Assembly: GCA_029844215.1 (NCBI GenBank)
Contig: CM056725.1
Span: 58,255,609 to 58,319,608 of the forward strand
Direction: 5' to 3'
Length of the DNA stretch: 64,000 nucleotides
Origin: Przewalskia tangutica
Taxonomy: Eukaryota > Streptophyta > Magnoliopsida > Solanales > Solanaceae
Position 1 is the first letter of the stretch, and every line of letters starts with the position of its first letter. The notes under the pieces are model-generated. The model saw nothing but the letters and a program-made list of their open reading frames with translations, was not told where the DNA came from and ran no database searches. Of the stretch, positions 34,426 through 46,886 are shown one piece after another. Both the position numbers and the translations under genes were made by a program.

Positions 34426-34933
34426 AAGTTATATCTTTATGAACTTAATGATTTTTCCTAAGTATGTACGTAAGAAATTGATTATAACTCTTATTGAGAA
34501 TGGAAAAAAGATAATAATTTGCGATTAAGTTCATGAGTTGTAATGGCACGGTAGGATCTGATATTTATTTTTTTATACTTGCCCCTGTCATTCTTTTGTA
34601 CAGTTATGATTGGTTACTGTACCTTATTTCCGTTCCATATTCTGCACTGTTGTATCACTTCTTCGGGCCGCGTCATGCTCGCAGGTGTTAGGTACACAGG
34701 TTGGTGATCCTTGCTCTTAGGATCTCTGTTCAGTTTTTGGGAAAAGGCTCCATTTACTCCGGAGGCCTATCTTTTGGTATGGATCCATGTTGATGTAGAT
34801 TTATGAATATTCAGGGGTACGGCGGGGCCCTGTCCCGTCACATTGATTATGTCAAAAACTCTTAGAGGTCTGTAGTCATATCTTGTGGGTCGGTTTGTAA
34901 AAAAAAAAAAGAGGTAACTGCTTTTGTATTTAC

Positions 34934-34958
34934 GTATATATATATATATATATATATC
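34934..34958. repeat. TA microsatellite in solo LTR
   Basis: An uninterrupted (TA)n run of about 12 units lies before CCAGGGAGG. Confidence 0.85.
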
Positions 34959-35091
34959 CAGGGAGGTAGCCTCATCGGCTAACCTGTTATTTATTTCTTG
35001 TTGAGTTTATGTATGTTCCGCTGATTATCTCTGATATATACTGTAGTGGTGCCTGTGTAGGGCACCGCCATGCCCTGGTCTGCCCTTGACA

Positions 35092-35096
35092 CCTTT
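35092..35096. repeat. Target-site duplication of solo LTR, right copy
   Basis: CCTTT directly after the TTGACA end. Confidence 0.93.
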
Positions 35097-36122
35097 TCAC
35101 CTAGAAGAGTAGGTAATCCGGCTAGGAATTTCTTTTTCCAAAACGGTTGGTTGGAATCTTCTAAGCATTATCCTGGTTAAGAATGTATTCTCATACCACT
35201 ATAAATCACTTAATTTTTTACATTTTAAATTTGAAAGTAATTCGGCATTTTTATCTTTTAGATGTGAAGAACCTCCTATGAAATTTAAAGAGATTGTCAG
35301 TATCAAAGTTGACACTGCATCTTGTATGGGTTCTCCTTGTTCATCTAGGATTGGTATTCCTTCTTCATCGGTTTTTATAGAATTTAAGATGTCTTCATTT
35401 TGTTGATCAGTGAGATAATTATCCCACCATCCTCTTAATTGACCAGAGAAATCTGTGATTACCAGTTCTGCTACGGCTTTATCTTGTGTACCATTTTGAG
35501 TTTTATAGGCATTTGCTGCCATGGTCATTTTTTGGAGGAAGCTGAGGGCATTGGACGCAGTCATTCCATCTATGTTCCAATCATAAATGGAAGAGGCATT
35601 AAAACGGGATTGAACTAGGGGTTTTATTATTTCTAGGTCTGGAGCAGGGATTATTTGTAATTGTTGTATGGGTTGTTTCCAATCCATATTATTAATGAGA
35701 TGTGTTTTATTTTGGAATTGTTCTAAGGTATCACTTTTATCGGAATTATATGTTAAAGTTGTTATTTTATTATTAATAACGGGGTCTATTGATTTAGAAA
35801 AGGGGTATCCTATGGAGTTTTGAGAGGAGTATATTTCAAACCATTCAAAAAAGGGAATATTTATTCTATTTTCTTGTACAAATTCATAGAATTTTTCTTG
35901 TATTTGTTTCCTGGTATTTAAGAAATTTTCAAAGAACCAAATTCTTTTTTCTAAGTTTTGTTTTTCATAAAATTCTTTTTGTAGTAATTTTTTATCTATT
36001 TGGAATTCTTTTTCTAAAACACAACATTCGTTTGCTAAATTTTATGTTATTGAGGATTTTGTTGGACTTGTAGGTTCTTGGTCATCTATAGGTTTTTTAA
36101 CAGTGGAATTTACATATACTGG
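35097..36122 (-). pseudogene. U1 capsid-like region, N-terminal and central part
   Basis: The minus frame 35687-35199 is open for 162 codons and includes FNASSIYDWNIDGM, FSGQLRGWWDNYLTDQQNED and SLNFIGGS. It is in the same frame as the movement-protein ORF upstream (difference divisible by 3), with in-frame stops at 36123-36125 and 36042-36044 between them. A frameshift near 35160 follows the stop at 35199. This block comes after the movement protein and before the basic stretch and zinc knuckle. The capsid assignment is inference from order. It is the best-kept copy of three. Confidence 0.68.
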
Positions 36123-37091
36123 TCAGGGTATTTGATTGGGGTTGTCTACGTTTGCTAGATTGGGTAAATCTGAAGTAGAATATCTAGGTTTTCTTTTGTA
36201 AGGGGTATTTATTACCGAAGGAATATGTGACACTCTTCCTAAATCTAGGGTCTCTTCGGAACTTGTATCTTCGTATCTATTACTCATAGATCTTCGAAGA
36301 AATGATAGACTGACTCTACCATCCAGGTATTGAGTTACTTCTTTTAGATGGGTATTTGATTGGTCAGACTCTAAGGGTTTAGGTTTAACTACACCTTCCA
36401 GGATCCATTCTTCTGGTAGGGTAATATACTTCCACCTAATAGGTCTTGATATTACTATGTTAGATCTGGAAAGATTTGTTTGTAAAAGTAGGGTTTCCCC
36501 TTTCTTACTATGGTATCTGACTTTTGTTGCAAAAACAGAGGTCATAGCTTTATAATGGATTCGAAAAATTATTTCTACAGGAATAGATCCTTCAAGCATT
36601 TGGTAATTGTGTGTCTTTATTTGTAAGACAAAGGATTTTTGATTATTTTTATCATTGAGAGAAACAGAAAAGTTTGGGTAACAATCAAAAGAGATTGGTC
36701 ATGTGCAGAGACTGGAATCAACCGAACTTAACATGGAATCTTCAAAATTTGTGAATCTTGCATCTCTTAAGATAGCAAGGATTCAAGTGTTTAGTCCTTC
36801 TTTAGTAAGGAGTTTTATCCCTACTTGGACTAAGTCAATATGTATGCATTTGTAATTTCTTTCTCAATTTTTTTCAAGGAATTTTGACAAAGCAATTGAA
36901 TTGTTTCAAAATGTTTTATTGATTGGACATCTCTTTCTTATGTTTTAATAATGAAATTTGTTTTGAAAAATTGGTATTTGGAATTTCTGTAAATTTGATA
37001 TCTATTTACTTTTGGTATTTTTCAGTTATCTATTGATTTTTCAAAATCTTGTATAACTATTTCTTCGGAATATATTATCTTATTTGAATCC
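36123..37091 (-). pseudogene. U1 movement-protein-like region
   Basis: The probable polyprotein start is the ATG at 37091-37089 (MDSNKIIYSEE), followed by interrupted coding to about 36600 and an open frame of 158 codons at 36599-36123. Visible pieces include ISFDCYPNFSVSLNDKN (near 36690), EGSIPVEIIFRIHYKAM and RWKYITLPEEWILEG. They resemble the 30K-type movement protein of plant pararetroviruses, which lines plasmodesmata for cell-to-cell passage. Stops near 37020, 36930 and 36840 and a frameshift near 36840 disable it. U2 and U3 lack the first part. Confidence 0.62.
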
Positions 37092-37331
37092 ATGGAAGAA
37101 GATGATCCAAAATCATAAGTAGTTCTACGGAGAAAATGATCTATGTGTATAAAACTCTGTTTATTTTTCGGGTTCCTCCTACAATCCTTACCGGTGATTA
37201 CAGGTCTAATTGCCTTACACACGAGGACTTACCTACCCGGTTTACCTAGAATTTCTAACTCAGAAGAATCGGAACCTATACACATGAATTTCATCTGGTA
37301 TGGACATCATATATATATATATATATATATA
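37092..37331. other. Unassigned sequence with AT microsatellite, right of viral array
   Basis: An (AT)n run lies at 37309-37330. The rest could be viral leader, since it sits directly upstream of the probable polyprotein start, or host sequence. I see no other viral copy to compare with. Confidence 0.4.
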
Positions 37332-38677
37332 GACCAAGTGATATTTTGTTACATAAAATGACAAAATACTCCTGGAATAACTTTGTAAAATCATATTCGC
37401 TTTGTGAAATATATATTTCACTCTGTCTGTGACTCGGGAACTCTGAATAATTAAATAAAATTATTGGAGGGTACAAATTATATGCCAACACTTGTTACCA
37501 CCATTCGCTCGTTACTCATCAATCTTGACCTATAATCATATTACAAATCTATTATCACTTTCGCCTAATCTCATCTTTTACGTATTTAGGTGGCAAGTGA
37601 TCTTATGTTGATTCAGGCAGCATTTCTCATGTATTTCTTACATTTTTAGATCCATGGGGACCATAATAATAATAATAACCCATCCTATTTCAAGTTCATA
37701 TAACTCAATTTATGGTCAATAAGCCTATGCATTGAGCAACGAGCTCGGTTTTACAATCAACAAATCTATTCCTTCATCTTTGGTTCATGATTGACAACAA
37801 TACCATAATAATCACATTTCTAATATCAATTTATAACTATATCCATTTTTCAATTCCTTTCAACCAAACCCAACAAGCTACAATAATCAATTCCAAACCC
37901 TAGTGTCAAATTCATGGATTTCCAACTTGCATGTTCATACCCAAGACTAGATATACTCAATTTCATGAAGAATAGATGAAATATTACCTCAATTTACTCC
38001 ACAAGAAGCAATCCTATCTTGATTTAATCCACCACTATTCCCATTTCAAGAACAAGGAATAGGAAGATGATCTTGTAGCTTCTACTAATTCTCGAGACTT
38101 GAAATCATGCAATTATCATGTGAATTCAGTCTATGATGTTATATAAATCTTGCGAGAGAAACTCTTGATGTAGAGAGAGATAGAGGAGGTGGAAATCAAT
38201 GTTCTAGAAATGAAATTTTGGGCTTCAACATATATTGATACTAGGTCCACCGCCACTTAAAACGCCCAAACAATATGGGTCGTACTTGGCGTCATACTTT
38301 TTTTGTATGGGTCGTAAATGTCATTGTACTACTCTGGTTTGTGAAATGTCTATTACATTAGAAATAAGACTCTTTAAACTTTAATTTGATAGGTTATGCA
38401 TCTCATAATTCCTTATACACTATGAGATATGTATCCTAAGAGTTGGCCAAAATTCTGTCTAGAATTCTGCCTAATTTTCCTCGAGTTTTGACAAAATCCA
38501 TTTCTTCGATTCGCTGGATCCCAAAACCTTCCCATACCTACAAAACATGCTTATAAACCTTCTTAACCTTAAGACTAATATAGTTGCATCACTTGAACCC
38601 TCACGATACATTCTTTCTTATGCTCGCGCGGCCTTAGCATACAGTGCAACCCACGTATAGAAGGACGGAATTTAACA
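37332..38677 (-). repeat. Element H 3' LTR, left boundary uncertain
   Basis: Minus strand TGTTAAATTCCG starts at 38677, directly beside a polypurine tract (AATGGGGGGAGAA, 38678-38690). The sequence to the left has typical LTR composition, but I do not see the usual TGACA-type end, so the left limit is approximate and the LTR may be truncated. Confidence 0.6.
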
Positions 38678-41491
38678 TTCTCCCCCCATTAGGAACATTC
38701 GTCCCTAAATATTAAGGTATACTATAGGAGTATCTCATTGTAAATTCTACTGAAAATTCGGTAGAGTTTCCATTATATTTGGGCAGTATCCCATACATGT
38801 AAACAACAAAACCCAACCTAGGTGCCACACCAGCTTGTCTGATCTTTATTCCCACACTAATATTCATGTATATCCTTTTCAAATAGAATAGAGCAAGCCA
38901 TAGCTTTTATCTCTGATGGTTATGTGTTATAGTGGTCATCCCTTTTGCTTGATATTAGTGGGGATACTCAAAACTTTATTTTTCTTCTCTTTTTTCACGT
39001 CACTCGGTGTTCTTATCCTCCGTAGCATTTCTGCCGCTACCATGTCTTTAGTTCTAGGTTCACGGACTTGTACATCCTAACATAGTAGTTGACTCTCCCT
39101 CATACGATAATCCTTCTGCAATTATCCTCAACTGGAACATCTGGAAGGATCCTTGGTATATTTCCATAACAAAGGTTTATGGAGTACCGAAAGAAGGGAA
39201 TCTTATTCTAAAGAGGTTTTCATTCGTAAATTGTTTGTTTCATCTTTTGAATGATTTGGCACAGCCGGAAGTATTGTGGACTTCTACATGTTCTGGTTTC
39301 TTCGATCACTCTGCCAGAATCTTCCAAATCTCCACCTCAAACACCCACTTTTGACAGTAAGTCCCCGAACATGCAGGCTTTAGCTACTTAGATTTGACCA
39401 TTGATTAAATTAGCTCTCTTCATTGCTTGAAAGCTAAGGCAAACCCATACTACTTCGCTTTCTTGGTTTTTAAACCATCCAACTGAAAGCCTGTTTGTTA
39501 CACCCATATCCAATCTCTTAAGGTACCGGCTTAGCATTGGGACTATGGCTATTTTTGTAACCCATTCGATAAACGATAGGAATTATTCCCAGTGCTTTGG
39601 AACTCGAACCTTTTAGAGATGACTTCTAGGAGTTAGCCGAGAATTGAGCCCCTCTATCCAAATAAAAACTGGCACATCATGTGTCAAACAATTTCATCAC
39701 GGTACTATTTGATATAATCCTCAATTGTATGTGTTGTCTCAACCGGCAAGAAAATAGCTGATGTTATGAGTCGATCCCCAATTTCCTATATAGATTCAAC
39801 TTAGATACCACGACACAACCCAATAGAGAAGCCCATTTTAATTATTTTCCACAACCATATTGGAATTTTCCATGTTCCTGAATCGTTCTTTCGGTCCCTA
39901 GGGTACCATCTCCACTTGCTGACAACTTGGACTCTGAGCTAGAAGTTCTGCAATACCCTTCTCTGCGTCAATCCTCCAGTATGTTGCTTTATGATCAGGA
40001 TATATCTTCGTAGTTTAGAATTTATAGATTACCTTCATGTAATGAGTTTCTTTAATGATCTCCCTTTATGTAGACTTATCATATCGGGTATCTATTATCG
40101 CTTTAGGTATCCCAGGACTCCATCTTCCTTGAGTTTGGAAATTGGGGTCTCACTCCACTTAATCCCCTCTTTGCATTGCACTAAAATTGGACCTTTGCTC
40201 TGATATACTCCGACTAGAAACGGTGATTTTGTTGTATTCCGAACTACCATTCCTATATTGATGACATCCAAGGGATTATCACCAATATGTCTAGCCGATG
40301 AAGTTCTTTAGTATGTCCCTTCTCTTCAGTTTCCATGTGTTTCATGCTACCCATATGGTACCCTTACCCGAAGAGACAGTTAAGAGTATCAGTTATGATT
40401 GTGATACATCTCAGACTCCGTAAACAGTCTGCTTTACACCATCCACTAGCGATTTGAGCCATTGCCTTACTTTTTATGTCAGCTTTCTTTATTTAAGGTG
40501 ATGAAACTTCCTATGACTCAGATGTCCTACCTTGACCTTCATCGATTTGTCTTTTATCAACACACACCCACACTATCATTGCTTCTTCTCGTGAGGTGTC
40601 TCGCTTCCCTAGTTCCCTTTTAGCACCATCTGTTGGGTGATTTCTTTACTTGTCCTTCCGCCGACACTTCCTATAACATACACCAATTTGTTTTAGTCCT
40701 CATATGCTTTGGAACTCTTTTTGCATGGTCTCAACGTTTCCGTTGTCCCTTACTCCTCAACATGATTTGCCTCCATATTGAGTATCTATCATGGAAATCT
40801 GACGTTATGGGGTAACTTATCTTTCTTCCTTTTTGTCGGGTCTTATTGTATTCTTTAGTATAGTAACTTCTCTCGGGACCTCGCGCGTGTTTTTCCTTAC
40901 ATTGTCAGTCTTGAAATCTTCTTTAATGAACTTACTCCATTTCTTGTCTGTTAGACTACCGACCATGCTTTATAAAGAAGGTGGTTAGTTAGATAACAAA
41001 AATGTACTCATTTCGACTCATGATATCCTTTTTTCATCCTTTCCCAGCACATCTGCAATATCACATCTATAACTCAATCCTTCTTGGCATACTACTAACT
41101 TCTGAATCCATTTACCTTCCTCCATAGTCATAGTAGCTTCTTTAAATCAACATCATTCTGGCTACTTTTACCTTTGCCACCTTAACCTTCCGAGTATTTT
41201 GATGCCCACTTGTATTTTACCTTTCGTTATTCTTTCTTAGAAAGCTTATCGTTCTTATTCATGCACCTTCCTTGATTATTCCGCATCATAGTTCCCCTTA
41301 CCCCTTAACCATGCTATAATCCTCTTATTGATTGATTGCGGGAAGATCCAGTTTTCTAGATATTATTGTGTCGCCTTAGATCCTTACGTGTCAAATTTTT
41401 ACCTATAATTTCCTATTTCCTTGTGATTTAATTTGCCGTCCGGATATACATCTTGTACTATGGTGACTTCGACGTTATTTGGCTGTCCAGA
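38678..41491 (-). pseudogene. pol: Element H pol, badly decayed (integrase and chromodomain remnants)
   Basis: After the polypurine tract and a hairpin remnant (AACATTCG at 38694-38701), minus-strand frames give scattered pol pieces. RTKDMVAAEMLR near 39040-39080 recalls the chromodomain-linked C-terminus. DRGSILG/DRGAQF-like codons (near 39640-39670), preceded by FLPVETTHTIEDYIK (near 39720-39760) and KMGFSIG (near 39830), follow the order of a Ty3/gypsy integrase core. Further right (40300-41480) the order suggests RNase H and reverse transcriptase, but I cannot name residues with confidence. Stops are dense. No open frame over 80 codons belongs to it. Confidence 0.5.
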
Positions 41492-42106
41492 TGATACAAT
41501 AAAGGATATGGAAAAACAAGAAATCAACAAGAAAAGTAAATGATAGATAGATTAACACAAAAGAAGACACAATTTGGTACCAAAGTTCTAGATTAACTAA
41601 GACCTACAAATTGCAAACAACTCTTAGGATGACCTCAAGGGAATCTAAGTTCCCAAGAAACCAATCGTCTCAATAATGTGGCTAAGCACAATCAATTGCT
41701 TCAACAAGCCCTCAAACACTCAAAATCTCAATAGAGTATCAAAATACCATTCATCAAAATAGTCTAACTCTAAGGGAAATAAAAGGCTACTATTTATACT
41801 ATGATAGGAAGGAAGACTAGCTAGCTATTATAATTATACCCTTAATGACGTAATGTCCTTGTTTGGTTAGTATTCCTTTGGAGAAGGCCTGGATTTAAGT
41901 AATAGCCTATTTTACACAAATAGTCTCCTTCTCTTCCACATCTTTAACCAATCTCATACTTCTCTTTGTCTTCAAGTAGATTGAATCCCTACAATGCCTC
42001 CAAAGCTAGTTCCCAATTGTCCATCTTCACACATAAGCCTCGAAGGTCCTCAAGTTCCCTAACTTGTCTTGGTGAGTACTTTGTTGATGAGGCTCAGCTT
42101 GTATCA
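41492..42106 (-). repeat. Element D 3' LTR
   Basis: 615 bp with inverted ends TGATACAATA...TTGTATCA. It matches 47283-47884. It is inserted in the element H remnant; left flank CCAGA (41487-41491). A polypurine tract lies directly right of it. Confidence 0.88.
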
Positions 42107-42120
42107 TTCTCCCCTTCTTG
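42107..42120 (-). promoter_or_regulatory. Polypurine tract of element D
   Basis: Minus strand CAAGAAGGGGAGAA next to the 3' LTR start. Confidence 0.75.
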
Positions 42121-42258
42121 AAAAAGATTCATCCTCGAATCTAAACCTTGCAAGATCATAAAAGAAACAAACAAAGACAAGATCCTCAAAGCATGAGGGT
42201 TAGGGTAAGAGTTAACAAATCTACTAATATTCCAATGATGCACAAATTTGTGATATAG

Positions 42259-43398
42259 TCAAGTATCAACTACTTTTATGAAGAATACGCTCTCACACAG
42301 AACACTAAGCAATTGGCTATCCCGAAGGTCATGAAATGAGTATATCATCAAGGCACCAACGGTTTCAACATACCAAATAGGCAACATCACATTGGTTCTA
42401 GTAGAAATGAAGAACAAATGATCCTCTAATTCTGAATTAGGCCAATCACACACATTTAAGACTTCAACATGGTAAAAAGGGAAGGATATCCACATATCAT
42501 GGTCAAGGCAACAACTATATACCCCAATAGGACCCAACACAACATAAGATGCACCCCCAATACAAACATGAGTGTCATTATATGCAAATAGGTAGTAAAG
42601 AAAGGTGTCATTCAATACAACTTTATCAATGGTGTCCTCAAATGTAGCTTCACTATTAAGTTAAAAAATAAGATCAAACATGCTACTAAGATTCGGAACA
42701 CACAAGGAATAATTAGCAATTGGCAAACAAGTACCACCATCCTTTACAAAACACTCCTTCCCCGCAAATGTAATATCAACCCCCAAGGGAAGATCTTCAT
42801 CATAGGGACTATCAAAATCATTCCATAGTGGATTTTCAAATATTTTGTAGCCTCCAAAAGTGGCTACACTTTCAATATTACAAAGTATCCCACTAGACAC
42901 TTCACTTTCAAAAGTCATGTTATTATCAAATAAGACATTATATTTAAAGGAACAATAATCAAAGAACAATGAGGAGTAGAAGCATGTAATTTCATTCTAA
43001 AAAAGATAAACGTTATCTTTGAAAGAACCGTCTTTCACATGACTATCTACATGACATACATCACCACCACATTCTTGGACCATATCACTTGACACAAAGA
43101 TAAGACCAAGAGACTTATTTTCACATTTATCAAACAATGGTGGGGTGTCACGCTCATTCAAATGATCAACTAGATTAACATCAACACTAACCGGAGGTTC
43201 ATTAAGCACAACACAATATACCTCAACTAGTGGATTATCAATACACTCAAATTGATCATCCATATCACATGATAATGTACTATAATTCAAATCACATGGG
43301 CCAACACTAGGTGGACACAAATCGACCTTGCAAGAAGGATCAATTTGGTCATCAATAGGATCAACTAGTGTAGGGATAACCTCAACAATGACATTATC
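42259..43398 (-). pseudogene. Interrupted ORF of unknown function in the env position of element D
   Basis: I do not recognise this protein. Three minus-strand open stretches (43404-42997, 42969-42661 and 42615-42259) are all in one frame, split only by stops at 42997-42999 and 42661-42663, so about 380 codons once formed one ORF. It is rich in Asp, Val and Cys (for example CGGDVCHVDSHV, GGASYVVLGPIGVYSCC) and has no obvious signal peptide or membrane helix. It lies 150 bp before the 3' LTR, where some Ty3/gypsy elements carry an extra ORF. The upstream end is cut by element E at 43399. No zinc knuckle or pol motif is visible. Confidence 0.5.
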
Positions 43399-45918
43399 TG
43401 TCACGACCCGAGCCGACGGGCCGCGACTAGTGCCCTACCTGGGCATCCTTATAGCCACACATCATATATAATCAATTGAGGCTCGTAACGCCACATAACA
43501 AAAAGATTCTGTCCCCTGAACTGTAATAGTAAACTCATATAATAAAATAGGCAAGCCGACAAGGCCGCCACTGTACATAGAGATATCCAAATGAACTACA
43601 ACTCACATATTTTCAAATACACATTTACCACCCACACCTGTCTACAGATCTCTAAGAGTATGATAATGAATATGACGGGGTAGGGCCCCGTCGTAGCCCT
43701 GCCTATACATAAGTCTATAATGGAAGATCTGTACCAAAATGACAAGCTCCAGAACAATAGAGTTATCATAAAAAGCTGAGCAAGGATCTTAAACTCGAGG
43801 ATCACCAAACTGAGTACTTATACCTGCGGGCATAAAATGCAGCCCCCCCCCCGGAGAAAGGGGTCAGTACAATAATGTACCAAGTATGTAAACATAACTT
43901 ACTGTAAAGAGGATCATACTGACAAGTATAATAATCGACATATACCAATGCCTCTGTGCCATATAAAATATGAGAGTCAATTGTACCTTTCAAAAAGTGA
44001 GAGTCATATCAAAATCATGAATGTCTGTCCAATTAATCATATATTGTCATGGATATATATACCCGCATCATGGATGCATGTCCATGAAACATATACATAT
44101 ACTGCCCGACCCTCTAGTGAAGGACGTGGTGAACATATAAGGGACTGTGCACGAAACTGTCCGGCCCATTATGGGACGCGGTGAAATCATATATTGTCCG
44201 ACCCTTTCTGGGACGCAATAAATGCCCGGCCCATTATGGGACGCGGTGAAATGAAATAATAACAACTTACACGAATAGTTATCATGAGCAACCATATGCA
44301 ATTTAAATCATCATTTGACTCTCAATAAAATCATTAAAATGAACTTTCATTTTAGCAAAACCAAGGCACTATCATATCATGCATCAATAGAAATTAGGAT
44401 TCAGTGGAATTACGTACGTCAGCCGTATACCCATTTCATATACATCATGCCAAAAGAAGAAAGGATAGTTTCACATACTTTATCGTCTATACCAACTCGA
44501 TAAGTAGAATACACCTCAATTAGTATTTCAACCTATAATAACAATAACACGTCTATCAACTTCATGCTTACTAGTGTAAGTCGTGTACCACATGATGGTT
44601 CTCTTTTCATATAAAAATTTGGGCAGCACTTCCCCTATTTATACATACATCCACAACTTACAAACAAGGCCAATAACATCAATAACTAAGCACCGATTAA
44701 GGAAAGTTCAAAACAACAACTAAGGTGGTCGACACACCTACTTTACATGTTAATCCAACCTCTTAACCCATATTAAAACAGTCCACTAAAATGATTTATA
44801 CTTCAATAACAACGAGGATAAAATGTGAAGCTTTCTACACCTTTCTATACCCTTATTCCTTTAGGACATACGTTAGCAATTACCACATTTAACATGCATA
44901 ATTGTAACTAAATTTCCAGCATTATAACTCCACAAAATAGCTTGTATAACAACACAACAATATCCAACGGTTTCATGAAGTCTCGGCTAATAACTAATAC
45001 CCAAGCCCTTTTCATAACTCCTTAAGATCCAATTCATATTTCAACACTTTTATATAACCATTTCAACTTTCAACAACAAGATTTTCTTCAATATAACATG
45101 TAATTAGTGACGATAATAACAATAACAACCAACAAATCCAATATAATAAAAACAGTCCAAAATCGGCTAACTTGCCAAAACTGTCACATGCATTTCTTAT
45201 TCTCCATTTCTCTTAACACAAGTTCATCCCTTAACTACAACATCATTTAACTTCCATTATCTTAAAGAGGAAGAAGAAATCTTACATTAGCTTTAGCACA
45301 AAACAATCCCTACTTCACACGGCCACTGTTTCACTTTTGCACCACTTCTTCAAGTCACAACAACATGCATGTATCCTTTACAAGCTTGTAACCGTCTAAC
45401 ATTCATGTTTTACTTCCAAAAAGTCAATCTCCAAGCTTAGGGTTTCAAGACAGTTTTAAGCCAAAATTGTGACCCACTGGTTTGGAGTATAACCTTGGAA
45501 AATAAGTTAATCTAGTCCTTCACTTGGCTATGGTTTTTCGAAAACTTGAAGGAGAAAGAAGAGATAAGAGTTTGGATGAGAAGATATTTTTGGTGCTTGT
45601 AACACAAGTGGAGGGGGGACCCGTGAACCCCACTTGTCCACTTGTTTTTCTCTTCACAAAAACAATATCCCACACTTAGCCAAATTCTCATTTTTTCGAT
45701 GGCCTCAAGCTTCTAAATGTCAAGACTTAATAATTCAACACTAAGTCCATAACTCCATTGGAAAGAATTCAACTACTAGTATTAATTATCGTCGTCACAT
45801 TTGTTGTATCCAAAATTATTCCATATAGAAAATATAAATATACTTTTCTCCCAACATTCAAACCTTATATCCTAACTTACGTTCTCATTTCATTGCCCTG
45901 GAATTTCGGGGTGTAACA
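43399..45918 (-). repeat. Element E 3' LTR
   Basis: 2,520 bp, plus strand TGTCACGACCCG to GGGGTGTAACA. It is related to the LTR at 1-1485. It carries a short array at 44120-44250. The polypurine tract AAGGGGAAGGA (minus) adjoins at 45919-45930. Confidence 0.9.
44120..44250 (-). repeat. GGCCCATTATGGGACGCGGT repeats in element E LTR
   Basis: Three imperfect units pair CCCGGCCCATTATGGGACGC with GGTGAAATCATATAT-like spacers. Related to 34228-34425. Confidence 0.7.
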
Positions 45919-46038
45919 TCCTTCCCCTTAGAAACATTCACCCTATAATGTTCATAAAAGGTCTCAAGTTATACAAATTTCGGCATAGTCTCCTTTAACT
46001 ATACCTATCAACCTATACTCAGTAAACTCAAAGATGCC

Positions 46039-46886
46039 TCACATGGCCACAATATAACACATGTATAATTCACAAATCAATATAGCCAAATAAGGAATCG
46101 AATTACCTGTAGGCGGAGGGAACAAGTGGGGATACTTCTTCTTCATCTCATTTTCTGCTTCCCACGTCATTTCTTCCCTATTATTGTTCCGCCACAATAC
46201 CTTGACGGAAGACACGTCCTTAGTGTATAACCGTCTGACCTGGCGATCAAGTATGGCTATAAGACTCTCCTTATAAGTCAACTCCCCTGTCACCTGAATA
46301 TCATCTGTAGGGAATACTCTAGAAGGATCACCAATACACTTACGCAACATCGATACATGAAAAATCGAATGTACCGCTTCCAAATCAGGTGGTAGATCTA
46401 ACTCATAGGCAACCTTTCCTATCCTGCGAATAACCTGATAAGGCCCAATGTATCTCGGGCTAAGCTTCCCTTTCTTACCGAACCTCATCATGCCCTTCAT
46501 GGGTGATACCTTCAAGAATACCTAATCATCAAGCTGAAACTCCAAGTGTCGACGTCGATTATCTGCATAAGACTTCTGTCGACTCTGGGCTGCTAATCTC
46601 TCCTGGATAACCTTCACCTTATCAACAGCTTGCTGAATCATGTCTGGGCCAAGTAACTTAGTCTCACCCACATCAAACCAACCAATAGGTTACCTTCACT
46701 TCCTCTCATATAAGGCCTCGTATGGGGCCATCTGAATACTAGAATGGTAGCTGTTGTTATAAGCAAACTCAACGAGTGGTAAATGATCATCCCAGCTACC
46801 TCTGAAGTCAATAGTACAGGCTCTCAACATATTCTCTAGTGTCTGAATAGTACGCTTTGCCTGCCCATCAGTCTGAAATTTCACCT
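46039..46886 (-). pseudogene. pol: Element E pol C-terminus: integrase end and chromodomain
   Basis: A single minus-strand frame, open from 46884 to 46696 and from 46515 to 46039, with stops at 46696-46698, 46690-46692 and 46522-46524. It shows the integrase end (FQTDGQAKRTIQTLENMLRA, then PLVEFAYNNSYHSSI), a GPYQVIRRIGKVAYELDLP block, HSIFHVSMLRK and a chromodomain (ILDRQVRRLYTKDVSSVKVL, WRNNNREEMTWEAE). This is the typical C-terminus of Ty3/gypsy chromoviruses of the Tekay/Del type, where integrase inserts the DNA copy and the chromodomain guides it to heterochromatin. The catalytic DDE core lies upstream of 46886 and is lost. Confidence 0.9.

Larger units (their letters stand above)
31253..35091 (+). 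mobile_element. Solo LTR of a Ty3/gypsy-type element inside the viral capsid gene
   Basis: 3,839 bp, starting TGTTACGCCCCG and ending CCCTTGACA, with perfect CCTTT duplications on both sides and no interior. It is related to the LTR of element F (47885 onward, inverted), sharing the tail with the GTAGCCTCATCGGCTAACCT motif. A solo LTR arises by recombination between the two LTRs of a full element. The virus sequence reads continuously from 35097 to 31252 once it is removed. No gene is supported inside; the 60-aa frames are incidental. Confidence 0.93.
21190..37091 (-). mobile_element. Endogenous pararetrovirus array (Caulimoviridae-like), three head-to-tail units
   Basis: On the minus strand the order is U1 (about 37091-26985), U2 (26984-22965) and U3 (22964-21190, cut). 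U1 reads movement-protein-like region, capsid-like region, zinc knuckle, aspartic protease, a deletion, a Cys-rich stretch, a C-terminal ORF, and a presumed promoter/leader. U2 and U3 are close to each other and lack the region from the middle of the capsid to the end of RNase H. U2 repeats at a spacing of about 4.02 kb. No reverse transcriptase or integrase is visible. All frames contain stops or shifts. A 3,839-bp solo LTR splits U1. The genus is uncertain. Confidence 0.75.
43399..46886 (-). mobile_element. Element E fragment: 3' LTR plus end of pol, nested in element D
   Basis: An LTR (43399-45918), a polypurine tract and 0.97 kb of pol end abruptly at 46886, where the leader of element D begins. 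The 5' part of E and the gag-pol of D are missing, so a large deletion followed the insertion. Confidence 0.85.

Noticed and set aside
39991..40815. 60-70 aa plus-strand proteins
   Set aside because: Chance frames in decayed, minus-strand pol of element H.
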